This document shows, piece by piece, positions 1-11,887 of a DNA stretch of 64,000 nucleotides (positions are counted from its first letter, which is position 1; each line of letters begins with the position of its first letter). The DNA lies in contig JAQJVL010000059.1 in the NCBI GenBank assembly GCA_035578905.1, positions 1,240,001 to 1,304,000 on the forward strand. Direction: 5' to 3'. A program made the position numbers and the translations under genes. The notes beneath the pieces are model-generated. The model was given only the letters and a program-made list of their open reading frames with translations. It did no database searches and had not been told where the DNA came from. The DNA is from Stictocephala bisonia. Its lineage: Eukaryota > Arthropoda > Insecta > Hemiptera > Membracidae.

Positions 1-149
1 AACAGTTTTCCGTTAAGGAGTGGCCGAGTACTTCTTCCTCGATTGGGAACGTTCTATTAGAAAAAAAACTTTGTTTTAAGTAGCTAAATTTTGAACATTT
101 CAACTACTGTCGTTTTATGTAGGGTTATCTTTTTGGATTTTGATATGTA

Positions 150-235
150 GCATTGATGTTGACCCACCCTCCCACCCATAAACGAACAGTGGTTTCGAAC
201 CACCCCCTCCCCCCTCCCCCCATAAACCTACAGTG
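150..235. repeat. C-rich minisatellite fragment
   Basis: Two degenerate units of a motif of the kind TGACCCACCCTCCCACCC followed by ATAAAC and ACAGTGGT. The same motif recurs near 37710-37773, 54318-54420, 56105-56190 and, on the other strand, 56535-56880, so this is one member of a dispersed minisatellite family in the window. Confidence 0.6.
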
Positions 236-1544
236 ATGTAGATTTTTAATAAATCTACTTAATTTGGTATACAACCTATTCTCTCTTTGAGATATTTTCT
301 GACAATTGACAGATTAGTTTTTTTTCAATGGAATCTTAGATACAGTATAAAGACTTTATAATTTACCACTTTATTCTACAATAGTTCAACAAACTTGTTT
401 GATAAAGATTTTTATTTGAAACTTCCGCCATTTTGTATGTGTTCAACCTTATGAGGTTAGCTCTGTGGCATTGTATTTTCATAATAAAATATTTAATTTG
501 ATGTGCAACTCGACCTACGCTCTTAACTTACTTAAGAATTTCTTCTGATTCCTTGTGGGCCTCACCCTGATGTGATGAAAAATAGATATTTTCTTCAATA
601 AGTACTTTTATGATTTATCACTGATAGGTTAAGTTTCAATGATTAATCTTTAATGGTTCAAAAATATAATAATGGCTTTACCAGACTTTTTTAACACTCC
701 GAATATAAGTACACAATAGATATATTTTATAATTTCATCAAACTTCATTTTAAAAATAGTTAGTAGGTTATTTAATATTTTACATAATATAATTTTACTT
801 TGTAAAATGAAAATGTTGGCCAAAAGGGTAAATATGCTCTATCAAATTGTATTTGGCATAAGCGTATATTTAAAATTGAGGAAATTATCATTTAACAACC
901 AATGCGTGTTCCGAGAAAATATTCACAGCGTATACGTAATAATAAATACGCAAATAGACTGTACATACATTGTAACTCATATCAACTTTATTATAAATTA
1001 AAGAAATATGGTTCATAAAGCAGTTGATAAAAATCTATTACTGTATCAATTTGGTCGTAAGGAGTAGCTTTTGAGTGTTGAAGTGTTTTAAAAAATCATG
1101 TAATATATTATATACTGTAGATTTACTCCAATCTATACAACTTCAACACTTTTCAAGGGAGTAATTTAAAAATATAGTTATAAGGGGTGCACAGACGCCT
1201 TTCACAGCAACCAACAGGGACGATCTACATACCACTCAACAATTAGCATAATATAAATTTAAGTTCTATTTGTATAGAGATTTCCCTAATGTTTGAAATA
1301 ATGAGCATCATTGAAAAAGGCCTAAAATTACGCACTTTTAAAACGAAAGAAGTAAGGCATGCTGTATGCGATAGTAAGTGAGGATGCGGAACATGTCCTT
1401 AGACGGCGGTATTGGTGTACATACACTACAGTCTCCAGCTAAGGTCACTTACTGATCAGTGGACTTGATACCGGGCCACTTGTCCTGGAGGGATCACACC
1501 AGAATGGCGTATTATATATGATGTGTACTTACACAGTACTTACA

Positions 1545-1582
1545 CAGTTACTTCTCTCCTCACTTGAGGAGAGAAGTAACTG
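1545..1582. repeat. Perfect 17-bp inverted repeat (hairpin)
   Basis: CAGTTACTTCTCTCCTC at 1545-1561 is followed by a 4-nt loop and its exact reverse complement at 1566-1582. It lies about 90 bp outside the left end of the first transposon. No poly-U or gene context suggests a function. Confidence 0.7.
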
Positions 1583-1672
1583 GACCCTATCCATCCGGTA
1601 CACTAACCTTCTGAATGACGAGACCATTACGATGTGCTCCCTAATGAATACGAGAGTTCAGCATCAAACTTA

Positions 1673-1746
1673 TAGTAGACCAACACCTACTTTGAGGCGG
1701 AAAACGCAGTCGACCGCGCTAATAGCCCACCTTTCGAAGCCATTGT
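1673..1746 (+). repeat. Left outer TIR of transposon A
   Basis: 74 bp, identical to the reverse complement of 4896-4969. It begins TAGTAGACCAACACC directly after a TA dinucleotide. Confidence 0.9.
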
Positions 1747-2698
1747 GGGGGAAGGGGGGGCTTCCAAGGGCCCACCCTTCGAACACATTACTTAATGTGT
1801 TTGAAACAGTAATAAGGATTTAATTTAATAATACTACATAAATAAAACTAGAATCATGTATTTACAAAATAAAAAAACATTATACAGTCATAAACAAACG
1901 AAACAAGAAAATTTACAAAAATATCGCTTAATGGAATTAATAACTGATCAGTATTGTAATAATGTTAAATTAAACCTATTTAAACTGTGTTTACAAAATA
2001 AAAAAAACATTGCACAGCCATTAACAAACTAGCTAAGATCAAAATACACAACAGAGTTGATGTATTTATCTTGGTCTTAAGAACGAAATACAAGGAAAAC
2101 GTAATGTGTCATTTTAAAATTCACAAACATTAAAAATATCTAACAATTTTAGAACAAAGGAAGACAATAATTAGACTCTATAGAAGTATTTTACATCTAT
2201 TTACATTACCAAAAAGGTCCAATAAACATAATTAATAACAAAATAACAAAAATAAAATGAATGGATAACATTTTTAAACATTTAAACAAAGCAAAGCAAA
2301 TTATGTACACTGACAGATAATAATAAGCAGCCGAATAAAGTAAACCATTTAACTGCCATATTAGAAGTAAAATATTGAGTCATTTTAGGCGATTTAAATT
2401 TTGTTTACACGCTCGGGCAATCCTAAACTATCCTAAACGTACCCTTATTTACGTCAGAGCTTTATTTGTATAGCCCTAATATAGATATAAACTAGTTACA
2501 AAATTCAATGTTAAAAATAAAAAAAATTGGTGTTAACGATTAAAGTTAATTACTTTAACAGCTGAATAATAACTAAATGCATGTATTCAGAAACAAAAAG
2601 TTTGTATTTCAAAGTCAAATCTATTGTTGATACTTATTTTTCTTTGTAACGGTAAATCCTTAATATTTATTTATGAAATTAAAGAATAACAGCTTACT

Positions 2699-4177
2699 TC
2701 ATAGAGGAAAAGCCAACTCGTCATTCGACTCGCCATCACTGACTTCGTCACTGCTCCAGGATTCTTCCTCGGTGTCATCACTGTTTCCAGCGTCCATCAC
2801 AACAATCCTGTCCTGCACTTCGTCGCTTATTCCATCAAGATCCCACATATATGCCTCAATTTTCTTCACATGTTCAACACACTTTTTCCAGTTCTCGGCA
2901 GTGACGTTGTTTATCGCCTTATGTAGATCCTCTTCAACTGAAGACATATTGTAGTCAGTATTGGTCATGGCAACAGCATTTTTGACTTGGGCCCATACCA
3001 ACTCTATAGGGTTTAGGTCACAGTGATAAGGTGGGAGACGGAGTACCGTGTGACCATGTTCTTCGGTGATTTTGTCGACTTTATACGTCTTAGCTTCCAT
3101 TTTAAAATGCGCTGGGATACGGTCGAGTAGTTCTGCCTTGACATCTTTTTGATTGTATTCCACGCCGTTCTCTGTCAGCCACTGTTGAATCTTGAGTTTG
3201 TTCCAGCTCATGTTCGGAAGTTTTTTTAATGTCTCACTATGATAAGACGCGTTATCCATTACAATTACGCTATCTGGTGGAAGTAAGTGCATGATTCCGG
3301 AAAACCACTCTTCAAAGGCAGCCGATTTCATTTCGTCGTGATGCGTCACATTGCTCATCTTCGCTGTCTTTTTTGCCCTAAAAATTCATCGAGCGTCGTT
3401 TGTTTCTGATGGATCGTTTGGGTCATTCAAAAACCCCGTCTCACTGCCTATGTGCACAACAATATGGCGTCCACCTCTCCCAGGAAGATTGTGCAGGCCA
3501 GTTGTTTCTCCATTAATGAACGCTTGCTTTGCCGACTTTATGTAACTGGGCGTCCATGCTTTCTTCACTGTGTGTCCAGCGTTGCACCACGTTTCATCCA
3601 AATAAAAAATCTTCTTTCCCTCTTCTCTAAATTTCTTAATTTTCATTAGATATCTTCTCCGCCAAAGTATTATATCTTGCCGTTCAATCAGTATGGCCCG
3701 GCGATTTCTTTTTTCGTACTTAAAACCTAGATCGATCATAATTTTTCTCGTGGTTTCTTGGCACATATTTGGAAGCTTGGGGTCATCATTGATCATTGCA
3801 TTGACTTTTTTTACTGTAGGTGGTATGTTTTGCCTTAGTAGCGAATGAACTTTTCTTTTGATACTATTCTTTTGGAAATCGTCGAAAATCGCCATCCTTG
3901 TTCGTTTGCCTACTTGACGAGGACGTTTCTTTCCGGGTGTCACAACAGGGCCGTCGTTCGCTTCTTTTCTTAGCCGCTCCACAGTCGCTCTGCTCGATCC
4001 TGTCAACACGCCTACTCTTTTCGCCACATCTCTCTTCGACATTCCCGGATTTTCTGTTCGTAAGACAGCGTAAACTTGTAAAATAAGACGTCTTTCCGCA
4101 CTGGTGTATGCCTGTTTACTCTTAGAGGTGATATACTTCTCCGGAGACGAAGCCCTAACTTCTGCCATTGCACTCAC
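2699..4177 (-). pseudogene. DDE transposase of transposon A, split by one in-frame stop
   Basis: The frame runs from ATG at 4177 to 2699, 493 codons, broken only by a TGA at 3386-3388 (codon 264). Both halves are in the same frame. Residues about 25-75 form a helix-turn-helix candidate (SKRDVAKRVG...SSRATVERL). The catalytic triad is visible: D194 in FYLDETW, D308 in VMDNASYH and E392 in LPPYHCDLNPIELVW. The D-to-E interval is 83 residues, far longer than the 34 or so of classical Tc1/mariner and close to the DD82E arrangement. The C-terminus is strongly acidic (SDDTEEESWSSDE). A TGA in place of a sense codon is the only visible defect, so inactivation looks recent; a readthrough signal is not evident. 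It would act as a cut-and-paste transposase on the element's own TIRs. Confidence 0.85.
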
Positions 4178-4895
4178 AAATTTGATTCTTCACCGAATAA
4201 CCCGCAAACATAAACTGACCACAGCGACTAAACAGTTACCTCAGTAGAATATTAGTAACATTAGTGGAACTTATGTATTCCCAGAATACATAATTAAGGC
4301 CGGATGTTGGGACGGCCAGAACCGAAGGGAAGTATGAATCACGTCCATCCCTTTGCTAATGATGCGGAACCAGTAATGACCGTGGTGCATCGATCATACT
4401 AAGCATGAAAGATTTGAGTTAATTTAGTAATCAAAGGTAAACTTTCCATCCAAAACCATAATTTTTAATTCTCATCGCATCCTCGTAGTAAATCGAACAG
4501 GTTTCGTTTAATATTACTACAATACTTAAGAATTATAAGAAGAATTATAGTTCCATTTAAGCACTCTTTTTTAATTTTCAATGTTCTTGGTTCGTTTGTT
4601 CATGACTGTGTAATGTTTTTTCTTTTGTAAATACATGACTCTAGTTTTATTTATGTAGTATTATTAAATTAAATCCTTATTGCTATTTCAAACACATTAA
4701 GCAAGTGCATTTTAAGCACTCAATTTTCACCGATTTGCGTCAAATTTTATATCACGGTTAACAGCAGGCCGCGATGAATAACGTAACATGACTTATATTT
4801 CCATAAAATTGAATCTGGAAAAATCGTATCGGTACTCGGAGCAATACATGTGACTAATTGGCTGCCCGCCGGCCTCCAGACCCAGCTTACGGGTG

Positions 4896-4969
4896 ACAAT
4901 GGCTTCGAAAGGTGGGCTATTAGCGCGGTCGACTGCGTTTTCCGCCTCAAAGTAGGTGTTGGTCTACTA
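4896..4969 (-). repeat. Right outer TIR of transposon A
   Basis: Exact reverse complement of 1673-1746, followed by TA at 4970-4971. Confidence 0.9.
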
Positions 4970-4979
4970 TAGATAACTA

Positions 4980-5330
4980 CAGTCTGTATACGGTAGGGTG
5001 GCGCACGGACCCGCCAGCTACCTGTGTCTGTCCTTTCCTCCCCCCGGCGCTCGCGGCTGTTTCCATAATGAGTCACCAACTAGCCCCTCTAATAGAATTA
5101 TTAACTTTTTTTACTTTCTTATAATATCTCAATTCTAATAGAATATTTGTAAAGTACTAACAAAACTAAGAAAAGTGATATAAAACACGATGTGCTTTGA
5201 TTGTAAATAACGAAATGGTCGAAAGTTATTTTTTAGCCGGAATACTGTATGATTTGTTAAATGTTTTATATTTCTCATAATTCCCTAATCTTGATACAAT
5301 ATTATTTTAAGAGTTCTTTGAAAAAAGGTA
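4980..5330 (+). repeat. Left long TIR of transposon B
   Basis: Pairs with 7705-8059 in reverse complement, with the closest match in the outer 300 bp. It includes shared blocks such as GTAGCTGGCGGGTCCGTGCG seen on the opposite strand of the right end. Confidence 0.85.
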
Positions 5331-5905
5331 GAATAATTTAAAACTATGTTATCGCATACTATTTAATCAGCCAAAATATCATTAAATAGGCAACACTACA
5401 TACTTTACAGTTTATTTGATTAATAAATCAACATTATTTTATATTACTCCCAGTAATCTTCTTCAAGCCAAAGTATTTAGTGTCCAGAAGTTGAGCATTT
5501 TCCATTTATTTTCCATGTTGTTTCCGTGTGACACTGAAGTAAAACAAAATCGCGCTAAAACCAATATACAATATTTTAAGATTGCAGTTAATTTTTTACC
5601 ATTCGTTATATTTTATTACTAGTTCTAATGACATTAAAATGTTTTAAAGCATACATTGAAATGTTACAGTACCCGCTATTCATCAATCATCGCAACCTTA
5701 TTGTCATGACTAATAAAGAAGTAGTAATATCTTATTATACTCTACTTATATTAAAAAAAAACGTTTAAAGTCTCTGTAAATTTGAAGATAATTATTTTGT
5801 TTTACTGTATACTATTATCATATTTTTATACCCTTTTTGTAATCATATATATTACGTCCAATAAAATTTTCTAGGTAAATAGATTTTATTTTTTATTTTA
5901 CCTGA

Positions 5906-7408
5906 TTACTCTAGAGGTGACACTCCCAGATCGTCATCGTCATCGCTGGTATCCCAGTCACTGTCATCCGATTCACCAGGGGCCAGATTAATGACTAGTT
6001 CTTGGACACTGACGTCATCAAGTCCTTCGTTTGTCTAGTCTGCCTCGACTTCTTTCTTGACGTGTTCAACGCATTTGCGCCAATCTTCTGAGGTGTAGGA
6101 GTTTACAGCTTCCATAAACAAATCCTGAACATCGTTCAATTTAAATGTAGTATTCCTTGCTGCTACATACCGCTTCAAAGTTGACCAAACCAGCTCAATT
6201 GGATTGTAATTACAGTGGTACGGTGGCAGTCTGATTACTTTAAACCCACGCTTACAGGCTTCTTTATCTATTACGTAAGATTTTCTTTGTTCCTTATGCA
6301 GCTTTACAAGACTGTATAGTTCTGGCTTCCGCATGTTTGGTGAATATGAAATGCCGCGAGTTTTCAGCCATTCCTCCATTTCACACTTTCGTGAGCCAGA
6401 TGTTGGCGCTTTGTTGGCTACTTGAGAGTGGTAAGGTGCGTTGTCCATTACTATTGTCGAACCAGCTGGAATAGACTTCAGGAGAACCTCAAAAAACCAA
6501 CCCTCAAAGACTTCGGAATTCATTTCCTCGTGATATTCGACCGTTTTTTTTGACTGGAATATCAGAGGTGGCGACTTGATCCAGCCGTTAAAGCCTCCTG
6601 CATGGCAAATTATTAAACGTTTTCCTTTTCCTAAAGGGGCATTTACAGAACACTTTACACTGTCATTTGTCCATCCTGAGTCTTTCGAAGTGTTGGCGTT
6701 GATCCATGTTTCATCCAGAAAAATAACTTTTTTATAGTCAATTTCCCGAATTTTTCGCAAATATCGGCACCTAGCAAGAGCAACTGAGGGTTTCTCCATG
6801 AGAACTTTTCTATTGTCTAACTTTTTCCATTTAAATCCGATAGTTTTCAAAATTTTTGCCAGTGTTCGTATACAACCATCAAACAAACCCGCTGTTCGTA
6901 AACTTACTTTTAACTTTCGGAGGGTAGGGACTTCTCGGCGTCTGTAGTAGCTAAAAACGTGGTTTCTAATTGCAGTTTTCTCAAAATCGTCTAGCTGTGT
7001 AACTATTGACTTGTATGGTTTTCTTCTTCTTGGGGTAGTAAGCTTAGGGATGGTAGGTCTAGGAGTATTTTGCCTGGATTTATTACTTACAGCTGATTCA
7101 GGTATTGGTGATTGATCCGTTTCTTCAAAACTTTGAGGGTTGACACTAGAGTTTCCTTCATTTTCCACTGCTTGTTTTAGTTGCGACTTGATCCGCACCA
7201 ATGTTCTTCGTGAAATGTTACATGCGGCGACCACTCTTTCAGATACTTTTTTCACATCTAATAATGGACCTTTGTTGTCACGTTCCCGCTCAAAGTAATG
7301 TAACACCGATGCAATTATAGTTCTGGCTTGAGAGTTATAAGTAAACCCACGTTTTTCACTTGATGGCGGCATAATCGTGCACAAAAAATTAAAACATTCA
7401 CTAAACAA
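5906..7408 (-). pseudogene. DD82E transposase of transposon B, near-complete with a premature stop before the acidic tail
   Basis: The open frame starts at 7408, though the second Met (7372, MPPSSEKRGF) is the likelier start. It runs to a TAG at 6035-6037. Beyond that stop the same frame stays open for another 42 codons to TAA at 5906-5908 and encodes an acidic tail (ESDDSDWDTSDDDDD) that matches the acidic C-terminus of transposase A, so the TAG is probably premature. The catalytic residues, numbered from 7408, are D232 (IFLDETW), D322 (IVMDNAPYH) and E405 (LPPYHCNYNPIELVW), with exactly 82 residues between D322 and E405, the DD82E signature. Residues about 50-80 look like the DNA-binding HTH (SERVVAACNISRRTLVRI), followed by a Ser/Pro-rich linker and a basic PRRRKPYKS patch. 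All catalytic residues are intact, so a protein lacking only the tail might still be made. Confidence 0.85.
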
Positions 7409-7704
7409 AAAATATCACTTGGAAAAAAATTAAACTATTTAAACAATTAAAAAAATAATAAATAAACCAACTATGTGTAATGTATTCGTTACAAGTTATC
7501 CCGGGAAGTATCCACATCTAACTGAAAACTACCCTGGTACCCTGGACAACCATTACTGCTAAGAGTGGTGAATCACCAACCCCTTCGCGGAAAAATATTA
7601 GCGCACATATTAGAGTACGGTTAGTCATCAACAAGTTCAATGTCCTAACCAGTCTTGTTGTCCCATGTCCCATATCTGCACACTGCACGACTATGGGAGA
7701 AGGC

Positions 7705-8059
7705 AAGAGTACCGTACCTTATTTCAAAGTACTCTTAAAATAATATCGTATCATGATAACGTTGTATGAGAAATGTAAAACATTTAACAAATCATACAGT
7801 ATTCCGGCTAAAAAATAACTTTCGACCATTACTTATAATCAAAGCACATCGTGTTTTATATCACTTTTCTTAGTTTTGTTAGTACTTTACAAATATTCTA
7901 TTAAAATTGATATATTATGAGAAAGTAAAAAAAGTTAATAATTCTATTAGAGGGGCTAGTTGGTGACTTATTATGGAAACAGCCGCGAGCGCCGGGGGGA
8001 GGAAAGGACAGACACAGGTAGCTGGCGGGTCCGTGCGCCACCCTACCGTATACAGACTG
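7705..8059 (-). repeat. Right long TIR of transposon B
   Basis: Reverse complement of 4980-5330 with scattered substitutions. Followed by TA at 8060-8061. Confidence 0.85.
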
Positions 8060-8339
8060 TAAGGTATTCACTTGGTCTGGATATCCACAAATCCTTGTCA
8101 TGTGGACCTCTGTTCAGATTCTTCATCAAGTGTGCATAATAATTTTAGACTTGAATAACATCCGCTTGAATCCATGTCTCCCCATCAGCTTTACCACTGG
8201 AGGAGTATCACTCGTAATATACTTGTCCTACTTGTGGGAAGGTCTACCAAGCCTTTTCTTGACGGAGTGCATGAGAGACCGTTATGTCGTATATTGAGGA
8301 AAGGTGGGCCCATCATGTCATGATTCGAGGTAGTCTTAT

Positions 8340-9820
8340 TATTATTTACTTGGCAATAACTAGTCATTGTGTGAGTATATTGTGGGTGGGATAGTTGACG
8401 TCTTCTGTGTATAAGGCCACACTCACAATTCCCTCGTATTTACAACACTATTTACTTGGCAATAACTAGTCATTGTGTGAGTATATTGTTGGTGGGACAG
8501 TTGACACATATTTTGATCAATGCCACGTCAATAAAGTGTCATTTGTAGTAGAGAACGGTGAGTGTGGATAAATCGTCGTTGGAATAAGGGATGTAAACAT
8601 ATTATGTAGAGTAAGACCACACTCACCGTTCTAATTTTAAAGCGACTTATTGACCACTTGCTGTGTAGACTTATTATGGGTGGTAGAGCCCAACATTTAC
8701 TGTGCATATGACATAGCCTACTATCATTCTCACCTTTTAAGACACTTAATTGACCTTGCATTGACAACTTTTTGTATGGATAAATTTTGAGTTTGATAAG
8801 AAACGTAAACGTCTACCTTTCTCTTATACACATGACATTGACCTCTTGTTGTGTCAATAAAGTAAGTAGTCTGCCGTGGCAGTGACACATTACTACTTTC
8901 GCCGTCTCCCTTTTTATTTGTTATTTAGTGTGTCTTCGTTTTGTTGAGTCTGTTTTTGCGTTTGTACATTGGTTTGGCTCAGCCAGCTCTGTTTTCCGTC
9001 ACCTCAAGCTTGAATTTTCACTTCGGCTTGAAATTATTGGTTCAGTCGGTGCTTGTGGTACGAAGACTTCCTGGACTGGGACAGTGGTTATGTGGAAAAA
9101 GGGGGGTGGGGAACAAAAGCCTCAAGGCCTAAATTGAAATGTTTCTGTTACACCTACGGGTCGCTTTTCTCTATCCAATTGTTATAATTTTTAAGTTGTG
9201 ATTCTAACGAATCTTTAGTTAACTTAATAAGTTTGTCTCTTCTCTTGTAACTTGTCTTAGTTTTTAACATTAAATATTTTAATAAACCATACTTTTCCAA
9301 TTAAGTTTTTTTTATTGTTCTCCTCCGAGTTGGTGTGTTATCTCCCACCGTCAGAAGGGCTCGGTGTTTGTGCGAGGGTGGGTATCAGTATGGTATGGAT
9401 CGTAAATATCTACTGTGTAAAAGATATACTTACAATACAATCCTTTCAAGACCTGGCATTGACGACACTCACCATTCCCTCATGTAAAAGAAATTTTATT
9501 TACTTGGCAGAGGCTGGTCATTTTGTGAATAGATTGTGGGTGGGATAAGGGGCATAAACATATTATTTGAAGTAGGTACGTCCATATACACAATTCTCTC
9601 CTATATGACAAGACACTTTATTCACGTGGCATTGACTAGTTGTATAGATGAATTATGTTCGGGGTTAGGGGCATCTACTGTGTATGAGGGCACAGTCACC
9701 TTAACCTCATATTTATGACACTTTATTTACTTGTTAATGACTAGGTCATTGTGTGAGTAGATTGGGTGGGATAAGGGACGTAAACTTTTACTGTGTATAT
9801 AAGGCCATACTATCGTTATG
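8340..9820. repeat. Degenerate tandem array, unit about 105 bp
   Basis: Recurring blocks such as TTTACTTGGCAATAACTAG, CATTGTGTGAGTATATTG, GGTGGGATAAGGGACGTAAAC and TGTGTATAAGGCCACACTCAC occur in the same order at about 8343, 8449, 8640, 8736, 9505, 9610 and 9720. The first two units are nearly identical and the others strongly diverged. The array is interrupted at roughly 8840-9440 by unrelated sequence that ends AATAAACCATAC and may be an insertion. No coding potential. Confidence 0.65.
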
Positions 9821-10892
9821 TAAGCACAAATCATCCATCTACGTTGTAAATGGTTATACATCAATATCAATCATAGTAAGTGATTTTTTCAGTTTTCGTA
9901 GCACGAGTATTCGAGCTATTGTGCACAGACAGGCTCTTTTTTTGGACAAGTATGTGATCGAACCGAGTGGAAAAATAATAACCATTTTCAATTATCACAT
10001 CATAATGTTGTAACACAATCATTGCCAATTTACTGTGAGAATGATTTGTAACAACAGTCTGATTGCATTAAAAACTACTACATAATTTGTGTCGAGTGTT
10101 CATAAAGGTTACACAACTTGTCAAGACAAAACGCGCGCTTTGGAATCAATTGTTGAAGCGCGGTGAAGCTTTTTCTGTCAAACTTTATCAGTTTCCTCTA
10201 AAGTTCACGATCATAATGTTTACTAACACTCAAAATCACAATATAAAACAAGTAAGTTATAAAATAGGTGCATCTAGAGAACTGAAACTTGGCATCAATG
10301 CAAGACGTAAAGGTTTCTATGGTTGCGGCTGGATTACATCGTCACGCCATTGGTTGTAGCTTTCCAAACTTCTTGCAGTTCCAGTATTTGCTGTAAGAGC
10401 ACTCTGAATTCAAGTCGGGAAATTTAATAAATAAACAATTTTAATAATATAATTTTATTCTGTAGTATTTTTGTGCTTATAATTTTCATCTTTTTATGGT
10501 ATTTGGAGTCTTTTTCAACTTACTCCAGGACTGCAAAAGTATATATATTGTTTTAAGAAAATACTATTTATTTTATAAACAACAGATAACTACTATTATG
10601 TTCCTATTATGTTATTATGTTATGTTATTATGTTCCTATTAATAGGAACATAATCATATGATTATTTACAAACGTTCAATTTAATCAAAATTAGAATTAT
10701 CGTTTTATTAAATAATATTTAAATTAAATTTAAAATGTGAAATATTTGTTAGTCATTTAATTAAGAAATGAAGTAGGCTAAGACCGAACTTGTAATAAAA
10801 CCAAATAGACCTAAAAGGAACCAGGCTAAATCCCTCGATGTGAATTGACCCTTCAAGAACCAGGCAAAACCACTTGATGGCTAACCTAATCT
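9821..10892. other. AT-rich stretch, no gene seen
   Basis: A 90-codon open frame near 10087-10359 shows no recognisable domain. The only structured feature is the palindrome at 10627-10654. Confidence 0.5.
10627..10654. repeat. 28-bp perfect palindrome
   Basis: ATTATGTTCCTATT followed directly by its reverse complement AATAGGAACATAAT. It sits in a run of TTATGTTA-type short repeats. Confidence 0.7.
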
Positions 10893-11165
10893 ACCTGTGT
10901 TAATTGCTGTGTCCCAGGGAGGCCTCGTGCTCGAGTTGAGCACAATACCACCTGTGTTAATTGCTGTGTCCCAGGGAGGCCTCGTGCTCGAGTTGAGCAC
11001 AATACCACCTGCGTTAATTGCGGTTTCCCAGAGAGGCCCCGTGCCCGAGTTGCGCGCAATACCACCTGCGTTAATTGCTGAGTCCCAGGGAGGCCCCGTG
11101 CTCGAGTTGCACGCAATATCACCTGCGTTAATTGCTGTGTCTCAGGGAGGCCCCGTGCAATACCG
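10893..11165. repeat. 57-bp minisatellite, about 4.8 units
   Basis: Units begin ACCTGTGTTAATTGC at 10893, 10950, 11007, 11064 and 11121, an exact 57-bp step. Each contains a CTCGAGTTG core and GGGAGGCC. As 57 is a multiple of three, both strands give open frames with 19-residue repeats, which explains apparent 100-residue ORFs here. These are not taken as genes. GC content is well above the surroundings. Confidence 0.85.
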
Positions 11166-11887
11166 ATCTCAGGTAGGTCGTCCTGTCTTGGCCGCTTAAA
11201 AATGTAACTCATAGACTACAAGCTGTGCAAAAGAAATATCACAGTCCATCACAAATATTTTGAATTGTCACTGTTCTGATTGCGAATAGCACTACACCAC
11301 AGAACTAGCAGATATCTGCTTATTTCGTGCTTATACCTTCTTGGTTATTGGTGTAACTTTATACAGTGTTTAGTATTAAACGGTAATTTCTGTCAAAAGC
11401 TTTTTACTTTGTAACAGAAATTGTCGCTAGTTAAATTTAAATGTATCACTGCACATTATTGCAAGTTATTTGACAAATACAAAACAAACCACATTAATAA
11501 TCTTTCGTCATTTTTTATAAACACTTAAATATATATAAATAATGACCCAGCTTTTTATATTTATATATTAAAACAGTGGGAATATATATTCAAGATTGAT
11601 TATACTATCTTGAAGGAGGATTAAACGGTATCCTTGAATTTTCATTCATGTTAATCAAGTTATTGATGAGACTGTAATTTTTTCACATATAATGAAAATA
11701 TCTGAAAACAACACATTTTTTAAGAGAATCATTTTAAATGTTCTTTTATTTTGAATGGTTTTGTACTGTTAAACTAATTCGATGTGAATTATATATGTAT
11801 GTATAGATTATAAAGCTCATTAAAACAGTATAACATTCTCTAAAATGGCCTTAGAGTAAGTATACTCATTAAATAAAAATAATTATA
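11166..11887. other. AT-rich stretch, no gene seen
   Basis: No open frame of note and no repeat structure beyond short AT runs. Confidence 0.5.

Larger units (their letters stand above)
1..1672. other. AT-rich intergenic stretch, no gene seen
   Basis: Only short open frames with no recognisable domain occur here. A C-rich minisatellite fragment (about 150-235) and a perfect hairpin (1545-1582) are listed separately. The stretch ends at the TA target duplication (1671-1672) of the first DNA transposon. Confidence 0.6.
1673..4969 (-). mobile_element. DNA transposon A, long-TIR Tc1/mariner-superfamily element (Sailor/DD82E-like)
   Basis: The ends read TAGTAGACCAACACC... and ...GGTGTTGGTCTACTA, flanked on both sides by TA (1671-1672 and 4970-4971), the target duplication expected of this superfamily. 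The outer 74 bp (1673-1746 and 4896-4969) are a perfect inverted repeat. A second, imperfect inverted repeat of about 120 bp lies further in (1794-1916 and 4583-4700), and the sequence between outer and inner arms differs on the two sides. The only gene is a minus-strand transposase with one in-frame stop (2699-4177). The length of 3297 bp and the intact ends suggest a complete copy that has lost coding capacity only recently. Assignment to the DD82E 'Sailor' group is inferred from catalytic spacing. Confidence 0.85.
4980..8059 (-). mobile_element. DNA transposon B, long-TIR DD82E-type element
   Basis: The ends read CAGTCTGTATACGG... and ...CCGTATACAGACTG, flanked by TA at 4978-4979 and 8060-8061. 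The inverted repeats are long, about 350 bp (4980-5330 and 7705-8059), with scattered differences and small indels. A GC-rich block near each tip (CGCACGGACCCGCCAGC) contrasts with the AT-rich interior. The sole gene is a minus-strand transposase related to, but clearly distinct from, that of transposon A. Total length is 3080 bp. The element starts only 10 bp after transposon A ends (TA, GATAAC, TA). Confidence 0.87.

Noticed and set aside
10886..11212. About 100-codon ORFs on both strands over the 57-bp minisatellite
   Set aside because: The period is a multiple of three, so repeats give long frames on either strand; no start context or domain.
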